The position numbers and the translations under genes are program-made. Below the pieces are notes generated by a model. It made no database searches, was not told the origin of the DNA, and was given only the letters and a program-made list of their open reading frames with translations. 64,000 nt of DNA from Thalassobacillus sp043497085 (GTDB lineage: Bacteria; Bacillota; Bacilli; Bacillales; Halobacillaceae), in assembly GCA_043497085.1 (NCBI GenBank), contig JBIEKI010000018.1. One strand, 5' to 3'. The stretch's first letter is position 1, and the number at the start of each line of letters is the position of its first letter. This document shows positions 1-7,629 of the stretch, one piece after another.

Positions 1-185
1 AGGTCGTGAAACGACCGAGGAGGCTTGCCAGCTCCCCCACAGGAAAGCGAATCGTTTCCCAGCCGCCCTTACTCCTGACTCGGTAACGGACACGAAATAT
101 CTCGAAATCAAGTCTTCGACTTTTCGGCCCTATTGTGGAATAAGCCTTTTATAAAAAATCTAACAGCGTTTAACAAAGCCTAAAG
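1..185. repeat. End of a composite palindromic repeat, cut by the window edge
   Basis: Non-coding. The first ~75 bases are one arm of a GC-rich palindromic module (GAGGAGGCTTGCC, GGAAAGCGAATC). The edge sequence CTCGAAATCAAGTCTTCGAC, a CGGCCC block, and an AT-rich stretch ending TTTAACAAAGCC follow. The same edge order occurs near 59.63-59.70 kb and, reverse-complemented, near 19.97-20.06 kb. This is therefore the third copy of a dispersed element whose other half lies upstream of the window. Confidence 0.75.
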
Positions 186-203
186 AGAAAATGAGGTGAT
201 TTA

Positions 204-575
204 ATGGCATTTGTATTTGAAGGAGTAGACCATGTCCAACTAGCAGCTCCAGAGGGTAGTGAAAATCAGGCTAGGAAGTTTTTTGCAGAATTATTGGGAA
301 TGGAGGAGGTCGAAAAGCCTGAAGCATTAAAGAAAAGGGGAGGAGTATGGTTCCAGTGTGGAAATCAGCAGATACATATTGGGATAGAAAAAGACTTCAG
401 CCCTGCCAAAAAAGCTCATCCAGCCTTGGTCGTTAAAAATATCGATCAACTGATGAGCCACTTGAGCAAAAAAGAGGCAGCGTACCAAAAAGATGATAAG
501 CTGCCAAATGCAAAACGTATATACTTAGAAGACCCTTTCGGTAACAGGATAGAAATATTGGAATGGCAGAGTTGA
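204..575 (+). CDS. VOC-family (glyoxalase fold) protein
   Basis: A 123-residue single-domain protein of the vicinal oxygen chelate superfamily, the size of small glyoxalase-like proteins. The N-terminal DHVQLA strand, the central QIHIG strand and the C-terminal DPFGNRIEILEW segment carry the His/His/Glu positions that bind metal in this fold. The family covers glyoxalase I, dioxygenases and fosfomycin-resistance enzymes; nothing here fixes the substrate. The ATG follows a GAGGTGATTTA ribosome site. The gene stands alone, between a repeat and the convergent MurE-like gene, with which it shares a short hairpin. Confidence 0.8.
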   Translation: MAFVFEGVDHVQLAAPEGSENQARKFFAELLGMEEVEKPEALKKRGGVWFQCGNQQIHIGIEKDFSPAKKAHPALVVKNIDQLMSHLSKKEAAYQKDDKLPNAKRIYLEDPFGNRIEILEWQS

Positions 576-602
576 CAATATCACGTCAACTCTGTATTAG
601 TT
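573..602. terminator. Bidirectional terminator, VOC gene / MurE-like gene
   Basis: The inverted repeat AGAGTTGAC ... GTCAACTCT spans the VOC stop codon and the end of the convergent MurE-like gene. The U-run is poor on both strands, so termination may be weak. Confidence 0.5.
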
Positions 603-2058
603 TCTTTTGAGGATTCCTTGAAAATCTATCGAGGAATTCAACACAATGAATATCAGAATCAACCGGATATTTATAAGTTTGTTCGTAAGTTTCATGGCCT
701 TTTCCTGTTATAATAATCCAATCACCTGGTTTGGCATTATCCCAAGCGTGTTTAATTGCCTTGGTTCGATCATAAATGACTTTCCCTGAACTAGTGCCAT
801 GGGTGTAGTGCAAGTCTTTTAATTCTTTTTCCATTGCTTCAGGTTTTTCCCCGTATAAATCATCTCCGGTCAATATATAACGTGTAGCAGTCGAAGCACT
901 CACACTCAACATTTCTTGTCGCTTGGTCCGATCTCTCCCGCCTCGGAATCCGAACACGTGTATGATACGTTGTGCTCCTTCCTTTCTAGCTGTGTGGAAA
1001 ATGTTTTCCAGCGCGTCAGCTGTATGGGCGTAATCGACGATTATGGTTGCACCTTTAGGGTGTTTATATTCCTCAAATCGACCTGGAACGTGTAGTTTCA
1101 ATGCCAGTGTCTCTGTGATGGAATCCCACGCTATTCCTGCTAAATAGGAAGTATAAGCTGCAAAAGTAGCATTATGGAAGTTATGCACCCCTGGCATTTG
1201 CAGGGAAAGGGATATTCGCTTATCATCAATGATCAGTTGTCCTGCTTCAGGCTCTACAATCACATCATCCGATTCGGATGAATCCACTGTATAAACCTGT
1301 TTTCCCTCATGTTTCAATCTTGCTGCCAGTTTTTTTCCCCATTCTTGACCGGTATAGATGACTGCTGTCCCGTCAGACTTCAATTGTTGGAACAAGCTGG
1401 CTTTTGTTTCAAAATAATCTTCCATGCTTGAATGGTAATCCAGATGGTCATGTGCCAAGTTTGTAAATACTAGATGATCGAAGAAGAGACCATGAACCCT
1501 ACCCTGTCTAATTCCATGGGAAGATGCTTCCAGTATAGCGACGTCATCCTTACTTTGTGATAGAAGTTTATAAAACGTCAAAGGATCAGGCGTGGAATTA
1601 CCTGATTCATGGGCTTCACTATTTACGATATAAGAGACTGTCCCAAAGGTAGCGCACGAGTATCCAGCCTGTTCGAAAATACTTTTCAACATATAAGTGG
1701 TGGTTGTTTTTCCATTCGTACCAGTAATTCCAATCAGTTTAGGAAAAGGCTTGTCTTTCATATAAAAGCTTTTAGCTACTTGAGCCAATGCTTTTCTGCT
1801 GTTTTCAACCTTAATATAGGGGATGGAAGTGTCAGTATTTTCTTTTTCACCAATGACGAGAGATGCTCCTCCATCTACAGCACTTTGTATGTAATTATGA
1901 CCATCGGTATTATGGCCTGGAATCGCTACGAATAACGTTCCTGGTCCTACTTTACGTGAATCGCAGGAAATATCAACAATGTCTGCAGACATTGCTGATG
2001 AGCTGGTTGCAATATGATGTTCGATGTTTTTGAGTAGTTCAGCTGCTTTCATGCGCAT
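586..2058 (-). CDS. MurE-like UDP-MurNAc-dipeptide : amino-acid ligase, divergent
   Basis: Mur ligase of 490 residues, the usual MurE length. MurE enzymes add the third residue of the peptidoglycan stem peptide in the cytoplasm, using ATP. Visible: the N-terminal DSRKV uridine-binding region (~33-37), P-loop GTNGKTTT (113-120), YF.TKASLF with the Lys that is carbamylated in Mur ligases (~215-222), and KGHETYEQ (453-460). Odd: the DNPR-type motif that recognises diaminopimelate reads GDDLYGEKPE (398-407); VDYAHTPDA reads VDYAHTADA; the usual GCGGDRD reads GFRGGRD. The gene stands alone, not in a division/wall cluster. It may be a MurE with another third residue (Halobacillus uses L-ornithine) or a paralogue. 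Two ATGs, 6 bases apart, are possible starts. Confidence 0.75.
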   Translation of the reverse strand: MRMKAAELLKNIEHHIATSSSAMSADIVDISCDSRKVGPGTLFVAIPGHNTDGHNYIQSAVDGGASLVIGEKENTDTSIPYIKVENSRKALAQVAKSFYMKDKPFPKLIGITGTNGKTTTTYMLKSIFEQAGYSCATFGTVSYIVNSEAHESGNSTPDPLTFYKLLSQSKDDVAILEASSHGIRQGRVHGLFFDHLVFTNLAHDHLDYHSSMEDYFETKASLFQQLKSDGTAVIYTGQEWGKKLAARLKHEGKQVYTVDSSESDDVIVEPEAGQLIIDDKRISLSLQMPGVHNFHNATFAAYTSYLAGIAWDSITETLALKLHVPGRFEEYKHPKGATIIVDYAHTADALENIFHTARKEGAQRIIHVFGFRGGRDRTKRQEMLSVSASTATRYILTGDDLYGEKPEAMEKELKDLHYTHGTSSGKVIYDRTKAIKHAWDNAKPGDWIIITGKGHETYEQTYKYPVDSDIHCVEFLDRFSRNPQKKLIQS

Positions 2059-2366
2059 GTATCTCCTTCATGGTTCGTGGGTGAATGTATTACTATTGTA
2101 TAGACAAATTCACCACCCTTCAAACTCCTACATTGAATTCCTCTCCTTATTTTATCTCTTTCTATTGATTTCATCAGCAATTGTAATAAAAATTTAGTCA
2201 AAGAAATATTTTTGTAATCCTTAACCCGTTCTGTACACTTTATATAGTTTAAACTGTATAAATTTTGTGTTACAATCAATAAACGTGTGAAACATTAGAT
2301 GAAAATTTTGTTAGTTGGTTTATTTTAGAAGATTTATATCACAATAATATTAAAAGGAGGAAAAAT
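2059..2366. other. Divergent intergenic region
   Basis: AT-rich promoter region between the MurE-like gene (minus) and the betaine-binding lipoprotein gene (plus). No supported gene lies here; the one open frame on the minus strand has no ribosome site or recognisable product. It holds a near-perfect 20-base palindrome, listed separately. Confidence 0.6.
2241..2260. promoter_or_regulatory. Palindromic operator candidate upstream of the betaine-binding gene
   Basis: TATATAGTTTAAACTGTATA is an inverted repeat with one mismatched pair. It lies just upstream of a TACAAT -10-like hexamer at 2271-2276 and would overlap the -35 region. The regulator is unknown. Confidence 0.45.
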
Positions 2367-3269
2367 ATGAAGAACCTACGTAAATACTTATCTGTTTTAT
2401 TATTGTCTCTGGTCCTTATATTAGCTGCTTGCGGTGGGAATGATTCGGGTAGCGAAGACGGTGGTGGTACCAGCGGTGATGGAGAAGAAAAAGGTACAAT
2501 CTCAATTGGTATGAATAACTGGGCTGAAAATGTCGCGGTTTCTAACATGTGGAAAATTATATTGGAAGAAAAAGGATACGATGTGGAATTAAAGAATGTG
2601 GAAAAAGGGGCACTATATGAAGCTTTATCTGCCGGTGATCTTGATATCGGTATGGAAATTTGGCTTCCGAATACCGATAAGCCTTTCTATGAAAAATTCG
2701 AAGATGAAATCGATTGGCGGGAAACGTGGTATGAAGGTACCGATTTAGCTTTGGTCGTTCCATCCTATGTAGAAGATGTAAATACCATTGAAGATCTGAA
2801 CGCTCATAAAGAGAAGTTTGATTCACGAATTGTAGGAATTGATGCAGGAGCCAGTATCATGAATTTAACCGACCAGGTCATCAAGGAATACGATTTGGAC
2901 TATTCTTTACAGGCATCATCGGAACCTACCATGATATCCGAATTAAAAAATAGTATGGAAGATGAAAAGCCTATTGTTGTGACGCTTTGGAAGCCGCACT
3001 GGACCTTTTCTGAAATGGATTTGAAAATTTTAGAGGATCCTAAAAATATTTATGGCGACTCTGAAAACATTTCTTACGCAGCTCGTCTAGGGCTGGAAGA
3101 AGATCAGCCACAAGTAGTGGAATGGTTTGATAAATTTATGCTTAATGACGATCAGTTAGGAAGTTTGATGGCAGAAATTAATGAAGCTGAATCCGCTGAA
3201 GAAGGCGCAAAGACATGGATTGAAGACCATCGTGATTTAATTAAAGAATGGACTGGCGGTACTGAGTAA
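2367..3269 (+). CDS. Glycine betaine/choline-type ABC substrate-binding lipoprotein (OpuAC family)
   Basis: Extracytoplasmic lipoprotein of 300 residues. It has an N-terminal signal with lipobox LAAC, so the mature protein starts at Cys22, followed by a Gly/Ser/Asp-rich linker. The OpuAC-like body starts at ISIGMNNWAENVA. Several Trp residues (NNW, MEIW, DWRETW, TLWKPHW) are of the kind that form the aromatic cage for quaternary amines. OpuAC proteins deliver betaine or related osmolytes to an ATPase/permease pair. Neither partner is adjacent, so this is an orphan binding protein or it works with a remote transporter. The start is well fixed by AAAAGGAGG 8 bases upstream. Confidence 0.85.
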   Translation: MKNLRKYLSVLLLSLVLILAACGGNDSGSEDGGGTSGDGEEKGTISIGMNNWAENVAVSNMWKIILEEKGYDVELKNVEKGALYEALSAGDLDIGMEIWLPNTDKPFYEKFEDEIDWRETWYEGTDLALVVPSYVEDVNTIEDLNAHKEKFDSRIVGIDAGASIMNLTDQVIKEYDLDYSLQASSEPTMISELKNSMEDEKPIVVTLWKPHWTFSEMDLKILEDPKNIYGDSENISYAARLGLEEDQPQVVEWFDKFMLNDDQLGSLMAEINEAESAEEGAKTWIEDHRDLIKEWTGGTE

Positions 3270-3276
3270 TAGCCAG

Positions 3277-3316
3277 GCTGAAGACCTGTTTCCTAATGAG
3301 GGAGCAGGTTTTTTGT
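3277..3316 (+). terminator. Terminator after the betaine-binding gene
   Basis: The arms ACCTG(TTTCCT) and (AGGGAG)CAGGT enclose a short loop and run into TTTTTTG. Confidence 0.7.
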
Positions 3317-3346
3317 TAGAAGAAATGCCCTGCTCAACTATATGTT

Positions 3347-3460
3347 AAGGGGGGAGAACAAAATGAAGGAAATTTAATCGTTCCATCATTTCCAACGGTA
3401 TAAATAGGAAAGTATACAGCTCTAATCTTAATACCCCTTCCTCTCAAGGGGTACTTTTTT
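3347..3460 (+). other. Strong ribosome site with a 4-codon ORF, then a hairpin
   Basis: AAGGGGGGAG is followed by ATG AAG GAA ATT TAA (3363-3377). About 55 bases later ACCCCTT ... AAGGGGT is followed by a T-run. It looks like a leader peptide plus terminator, or the eroded start of a lost gene. It lies between two intact genes and nothing downstream suggests which amino acid would be sensed. Confidence 0.35.
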
Positions 3461-3554
3461 ATGGGAAATTTAAGGGAGCAGGTTTGAGTATAAGTTATCG
3501 CGGTTACATACGTAATAGATAATCAGTATTTAACAAAGGAGTAGATGTAGCCTT

Positions 3555-4361
3555 ATGGATATGAATAAAGAAATCAAAAAGTTGGAAAGTGTTTATTTAG
3601 AAAAACCACAGCGTGTATTCAGCATGTATTTAAATACAGATCCGTCTGATCCTGATCAACAAGGCGGAGAATGGAAAATCCACTTGAAAAATGGCTTGAA
3701 TAATTTCGAAAGTTATTTAAAGGAAGATGGGGATTCAGATGAAAAACGAAATTTCTGGGCAGTAAAAGAAAAAGTAGAAAATTATGTCCATGAAAATGAA
3801 CAAAATTTTGCTAAGAGTCTGGTCATCTTCGCTACTGCGGATGATACAGTATGGTTTGCTGAACGTTTTCAGATGCCAGTCGAAACTGAGTTCCATTGGG
3901 AAGAGACAGCGAAATTGGATCAGTTGAAAAAGATGTATGATCAGTTCCCTAAAACAGGAATTATTTTGACTCAAAAAGAAGCAATCAAGATTTTGGATAC
4001 AGAACTGGGGACTTTGAAGGAAACACAATTGTTTGAATTGGACCTTGATACGGAAGATTGGAAACAGCACACTGGCCCGCATCGTGCACAGCCATCTATG
4101 GGTTCAGGTGGAAAGAGTACCAAGCAGGAACAATTCCAGGAGCGCTTCGAAGCTAACCGCTATCGTTGGTACAAGAGCCTTGCACCTAAATTGGACAAGC
4201 TTGCTAAGGATAATCAATGGGAGCGTATTTATGTCGTCGGTGATAAAGAGGAAGCGGCCGACCTGACAGAAAATATGAATAAAGAAATTAACGATGTTGT
4301 TAATAAAAATATGCTCGACCATGAAGAGATGAAAGTTATCAATGAAGTAGTAAGTCAATAA
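3555..4361 (+). CDS. VLRF1-type (Vms1-like) aeRF1-fold release-factor homologue
   Basis: A 268-residue soluble protein that I place in the bacterial VLRF1 family. It is related to eukaryotic Vms1/ANKZF1 and archaeo-eukaryotic RF1, which hydrolyse peptidyl-tRNA on stalled ribosomes. Visible: an N-terminal alpha/beta domain starting RVFSMYLNTDP, a middle domain, and a glycine-rich loop GSGGKSTK (183-190) followed by QEQFQERFEANRYRWYKSLA. This resembles the GGQ-type catalytic loop followed by the Q.R(F/Y) helix of aeRF1/Vms1, with Lys at the classical Gln position. The C-terminal part (IYVVGDKEEA) is another alpha/beta unit. It is monocistronic with its own terminator. A ribosome-rescue role is inferred from the family. 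Confidence 0.7.
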   Translation: MDMNKEIKKLESVYLEKPQRVFSMYLNTDPSDPDQQGGEWKIHLKNGLNNFESYLKEDGDSDEKRNFWAVKEKVENYVHENEQNFAKSLVIFATADDTVWFAERFQMPVETEFHWEETAKLDQLKKMYDQFPKTGIILTQKEAIKILDTELGTLKETQLFELDLDTEDWKQHTGPHRAQPSMGSGGKSTKQEQFQERFEANRYRWYKSLAPKLDKLAKDNQWERIYVVGDKEEAADLTENMNKEINDVVNKNMLDHEEMKVINEVVSQ

Positions 4362-4402
4362 AAAAAAATGCTTGCAGGATTTCCTGCAAGCATTTTTTAA
4401 TG
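4362..4402 (+). terminator. Terminator after VLRF1 gene
   Basis: AATGCTTGCAGGA TT TCCTGCAAGCATT followed by a T-run, preceded by an A-run. Confidence 0.9.
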
Positions 4403-4477
4403 CTTTAACAAAGTTTAACCTGTCCAAATCATTAGAGTAAAAGAAACACTTTAGGAATTGGAATTAAGCCAAGTTTT

Positions 4478-5998
4478 CTAATACTTGATTGGGGAACCAG
4501 GGCCAAGATCGATTCCGAACATCATCCATACGATAAGCATAAGTGTCCATGCAATCAAGAAGACGATGCTATATGGGAACATCACAGAAATCATAGTACC
4601 AATGCCCATTTTCTTATCATACTTTTGCGCAAATGCAATGATGATTGCAAAATATGTCATCAATGGAGTGATGATATTAGTAGTTGAATCAGCTACACGG
4701 TACGCCATCTGAGTGAGTTCCGGTGAATACCCAAGCTGCATCATGATTGGTACGAAGATAGGAGCCATCATCGCCCATTTGGCGGAAGCACTACCAATGA
4801 ATAAGTTGATCGTCGCAGATACCAGGATAAAACCTAATATCAATGGGATACCTGACAAGTTGGCTGCCTCCAGGAATTCTGCCCCATAGACACCAATGAC
4901 AAGCCCCATGTTAGTTTCTGAGAAATATGCAACGAATTGACCTGCTGTAAAAGCAAGAACAATAAACATCCCCATAGTAGCCATCGTATCAGAGAGCTGG
5001 TTTGCTACGTCTTTATCATTACGGATTTCTTTTGTTGCGATTCCATAAAATAAACCGGGGATGAAGAATAAAATGGTAATAATCGGTACCAATGAGCCCA
5101 TAAATGGAGACTGGATGATTTCTCCATTTTCCCCACGTAATGGTGCGCCTTCAGGTACGATTAGCAGCGCCATAAGAACTACCGTCACAATGACTGAAAT
5201 ACTTGCCCATTTCAAACCTTTCTTTTCTAAAGCATTCAGCCCTTTCAAATCTTCTCTGTATTCGCCTTTATATTCGCCTAAGCGGGGTTCCACAATTTTT
5301 TCTGTTACCCAGGCGCCAACAATGGACAATAGGAATACAGACACAATAATAAAGTAATAGTTCATTGCAATATTCATTGTTTCTGCATAAGCCGGATCGA
5401 TGATTGCTGCAGCGTCAATCGTCATTTCACCAAGCATTGCGTCAGTTGCGGATAAGAACAAGTTGGCACTAAAGCCTGCTGATACCCCGGCAAAGGCAGC
5501 TGCGATACCTGCTAAAGGATGTCGGCCAATTGCTGCAAAAATAACAGCTCCTAACGGTGGAAGCACGACATAACCTGCATCGGAAGCGACGCTGGACATA
5601 ACCCCGGCAAAAACTAGTCCGAATGTGATCAAACGTTGCGGCACGGATAAAACAAAACCACGTAACAGGGCACTGATAAGACCTGTACGTTCAGCAATAC
5701 CGATACCAAGCATAGTAACCAGGACCACGCCTAATGGAGCAAAGCCGATAAAGTTCTCTGTCATACTGGAGAAGAGATACTGAATACCTTCTTCACTCAA
5801 CAGGTTTTTTACTTCTACCATTTTCCCTTCTTCTCCCGGATGCTCTACGCTGATCCCGAAGCTGGAAACGATAGCTGAAACAAATATGACTACTAATGCT
5901 AAAATAGCAAATAAGGTGACTGGATGGGGAAGCTTATTACCAACAACTTCGATTCCGTCCAAAAATCGTTGGAACATTCCCTTTCTTTTAGTCGCCAA
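4478..5998 (-). CDS. AbgT-family transporter
   Basis: Integral membrane protein of 506 residues with about 12 hydrophobic segments; AbgT proteins are usually ~500 residues. Family signatures include the N-terminal NKLPHPVTLFAILALVVIF, the SSVASDAGYVVLPPLGA segment and the C-terminal RVADSTTNIITPLMTYF. AbgT carriers move p-aminobenzoyl-glutamate in E. coli; several relatives export sulfonamides by proton antiport. Substrate here is not determined. The start is TTG, supported by AAAGGAG 9 bases upstream. The gene is monocistronic and divergent from the B12/STAS operon, with a 288-base regulatory region between them. Confidence 0.85.
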   Translation of the reverse strand: MATKRKGMFQRFLDGIEVVGNKLPHPVTLFAILALVVIFVSAIVSSFGISVEHPGEEGKMVEVKNLLSEEGIQYLFSSMTENFIGFAPLGVVLVTMLGIGIAERTGLISALLRGFVLSVPQRLITFGLVFAGVMSSVASDAGYVVLPPLGAVIFAAIGRHPLAGIAAAFAGVSAGFSANLFLSATDAMLGEMTIDAAAIIDPAYAETMNIAMNYYFIIVSVFLLSIVGAWVTEKIVEPRLGEYKGEYREDLKGLNALEKKGLKWASISVIVTVVLMALLIVPEGAPLRGENGEIIQSPFMGSLVPIITILFFIPGLFYGIATKEIRNDKDVANQLSDTMATMGMFIVLAFTAGQFVAYFSETNMGLVIGVYGAEFLEAANLSGIPLILGFILVSATINLFIGSASAKWAMMAPIFVPIMMQLGYSPELTQMAYRVADSTTNIITPLMTYFAIIIAFAQKYDKKMGIGTMISVMFPYSIVFLIAWTLMLIVWMMFGIDLGPGSPIKY

Positions 5999-6154
5999 TC
6001 TTAAGCACTCCTTTCTTTACCAAAAAAACCAAAATTCTGAAAGTTTTTTAAGTTTTTGGCATAGTATTTTTTGTCGAATACTAGTATATAAGCATAAAAA
6101 AATAATTTAAATACGTTTGGAAAAAATAGAAATGTTCAATTAATTCAGAAATAA

Positions 6155-6168
6155 TGATAACGGTTTCA
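6155..6168. promoter_or_regulatory. cre-like site (CcpA), weak
   Basis: TGATAACGGTTTCA matches the cre consensus except at one inner position. It lies between the AbgT gene and the B12/STAS operon. A similar one-mismatch site lies at 13150-13163 upstream of the proline dehydrogenase. Confidence 0.25.
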
Positions 6169-6222
6169 TGTTCTGGAATGTGTAAGTATGTTTTAGTCGC
6201 AAAACCCTAAGTTATACAGAGG

Positions 6223-6250
6223 TTTGCAGATATGATACGATTGTCATAAT
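6223..6250 (+). promoter_or_regulatory. Probable promoter and operator dyad of the B12/STAS operon
   Basis: TTTGCA (6223-6228), a 16-base spacer and CATAAT (6245-6250) form a plausible sigma-A promoter about 36 bases before the first ATG. The imperfect palindrome TATGATACGATTGTCATA (6231-6248) occupies the spacer and overlaps the -10, where a repressor would act. No DNA-binding protein is encoded in the operon, so any regulator is elsewhere. Confidence 0.4.
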
Positions 6251-6286
6251 AAACTTTTCTAAGCGTGGACGTAAAGGAGTTTTGCA

Positions 6287-6592
6287 ATGTATATAGTAGA
6301 TTCAACTGTAACAGTACCTGAGCATAAAGCTGATGAATTAATAGAAATTTACAATAATAGAAGTAAGTCCGTGGATCAGGCAGACGGTTTCCTTTCCTTT
6401 CAATTGCTGCAAAATGATAAGCGTGCCGGAGAGCTTACCGTCCATATGGAATGGGAGACAAAGGAAGCCTACTTGAAATGGGTGCGCAGTGAAGACTTTA
6501 AACGAATTCATGATTTAGAAAAGAACTACCCTGATCAAGAGCTTGCTGGTATTGTACCAACGGTGTCACGGTATAAAGTGGTGGCCACATGA
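6287..6592 (+). CDS. ABM-superfamily protein, heme-degrading monooxygenase (IsdG/Hmo-like) fold
   Basis: First gene of a four-gene operon; 101 residues, a single dimeric ferredoxin-like antibiotic-biosynthesis-monooxygenase domain. Trp65 and His75 (W-x9-H in KWVRSEDFKRIH) match the spacing of the catalytic Trp and heme-ligand His of IsdG. The conserved Asn of the first strand (Asn7 in IsdG) is absent; the strand reads YIVDSTVTV. Heme binding is therefore plausible and canonical IsdG chemistry less certain. Start fixed by AAAGGAG 8 bases upstream. The gene overlaps the next by 4 bases (ATGA), which indicates coupled translation. Confidence 0.7.
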   Translation: MYIVDSTVTVPEHKADELIEIYNNRSKSVDQADGFLSFQLLQNDKRAGELTVHMEWETKEAYLKWVRSEDFKRIHDLEKNYPDQELAGIVPTVSRYKVVAT

Positions 6593-6951
6593 AAGTATCC
6601 GAAAAACAAAAATTAGTGGAATTGGTAGTTGATGATATATATCAGGCTTATCCAGAACTGATTGAGAGGTTCGGGGAATCAGGAAGATTACGAACCTTGG
6701 AGGATAACCATCACCATTTGGATCATTTGGATACGGCATTTCAGATGGGGAACAGCACGTTCTTTCTTGATTACACGAATTGGCTGAACACCGTATTAAC
6801 TTCAAGAGGAGTAGGTACACAGCTGATTATCGATAACTACGAAAGACTACTTAAATGGATGGAAAAAGTTTCATTTGAGCAGTCTGAAGAGCGTGAAGCA
6901 TACCGGGATTATTTGCACGCTGGTATAAAAGAACTGGATTCCCCGTCCTAA
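6589..6951 (+). CDS. Small all-helical protein, partner of the B12-binding protein
   Basis: A 120-residue predicted helical protein with no catalytic motif that I can assign. It has a His cluster NHHHLDHL (40-47) and an aromatic stretch FFLDYTNWLNTVLTSRGV (58-75). I recall similar HL.YL..A....LF.DY..W....L..RGV segments directly N-terminal to B12-binding domains in longer cobalamin-binding proteins of other phyla. If so, this is the detached N-terminal domain of the next protein; that comparison is from memory. Its start overlaps the preceding stop (ATGA), and the next gene follows after 15 bases. Confidence 0.6.
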   Translation: MKVSEKQKLVELVVDDIYQAYPELIERFGESGRLRTLEDNHHHLDHLDTAFQMGNSTFFLDYTNWLNTVLTSRGVGTQLIIDNYERLLKWMEKVSFEQSEEREAYRDYLHAGIKELDSPS

Positions 6952-6966
6952 ACGAGGTGAGTTAAA

Positions 6967-7629
6967 ATGAACAAAAAATATGATGAGGAACTGGCAGCGT
7001 ATCTACTGGAAGGTAAGGAAGATGCAGCAGTGGCATTTGTGGATGAACTCCTTACTAATTATCCCAGGCTGTATCTTTTTGAAGATATTATAACTCCTGC
7101 CATGTACCATATTGGGGTATTATGGGAGAAAAATGAAATCACAGTGGCAGATGAGCATTTAGCTACTGCAGTGTGCGATTTTGTTCTATCCAGACTCGAT
7201 GCAGGGGTTTATGTTGATAAAGCAAAAAAACAAAAACGTAAGAAGGTAATCTTATTAGGGGTTGAAGAAGAACAGCATTATTTAGGGCTGAAAATGGTTG
7301 CCAGTTTTTATCGCGAAAGAGGTTGGCGCGTACGGTATCTCGGGCCCAATTTACCAATTGACCATGCATTAGACCAAATCAATCAATGGAAGCCCGATGT
7401 AATAGGAGTATCTGCTGCGTTATCTTACCGGTTACCAATGGTGAAAAAAATGACAGAAGCTTTTATTCAACTGAATTGGGCTCCTACTATTATCATCGGC
7501 GGCAGAATTGTTAAAAAATACGATTTATCCAGCTTTGAATCAGAGCGTACGCATGTAATAAAAGGGCTTGGTGAATTAGAAGAACTGCACATTAAAGGGA
7601 AAGCGGGCGTCATGGATGAAACTAGCTGA
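6967..7629 (+). CDS. Stand-alone B12-binding protein with CarH/LitR photoreceptor signatures
   Basis: A 220-residue cobalamin-binding protein without the MerR-type DNA-binding domain of CarH/LitR. Residues ~1-85 form the helical B12-binding cap, with Trp53 and Glu63-His64 giving W-x9-EH, the motif whose Trp packs over the adenosyl group in CarH. Residues ~92-210 form the Rossmann-like B12 domain: E102-Q-H104-YL-G107 matches E-x-H-xx-G with His as cobalt ligand, followed by VSAALSYRLP and IIIGGR. In CarH, light breaks the Co-C bond of adenosylcobalamin and changes oligomeric state. With no DNA-binding domain, a protein-protein output, probably to the STAS protein encoded next, is inferred. It overlaps that gene by 14 bases. 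Confidence 0.88.
   Translation: MNKKYDEELAAYLLEGKEDAAVAFVDELLTNYPRLYLFEDIITPAMYHIGVLWEKNEITVADEHLATAVCDFVLSRLDAGVYVDKAKKQKRKKVILLGVEEEQHYLGLKMVASFYRERGWRVRYLGPNLPIDHALDQINQWKPDVIGVSAALSYRLPMVKKMTEAFIQLNWAPTIIIGGRIVKKYDLSSFESERTHVIKGLGELEELHIKGKAGVMDETS

Noticed and set aside
2049..2279. 76-codon minus-strand frame upstream of the MurE-like gene
   Set aside because: No ribosome site, no recognisable product, overlaps the MurE-like start and covers promoter-like AT-rich DNA.
6155..6168. Confident CcpA control of the AbgT gene or the B12/STAS operon from a cre-like match
   Set aside because: One mismatch in a loose consensus, similar matches occur at 13150 and 58861; listed only at low confidence.
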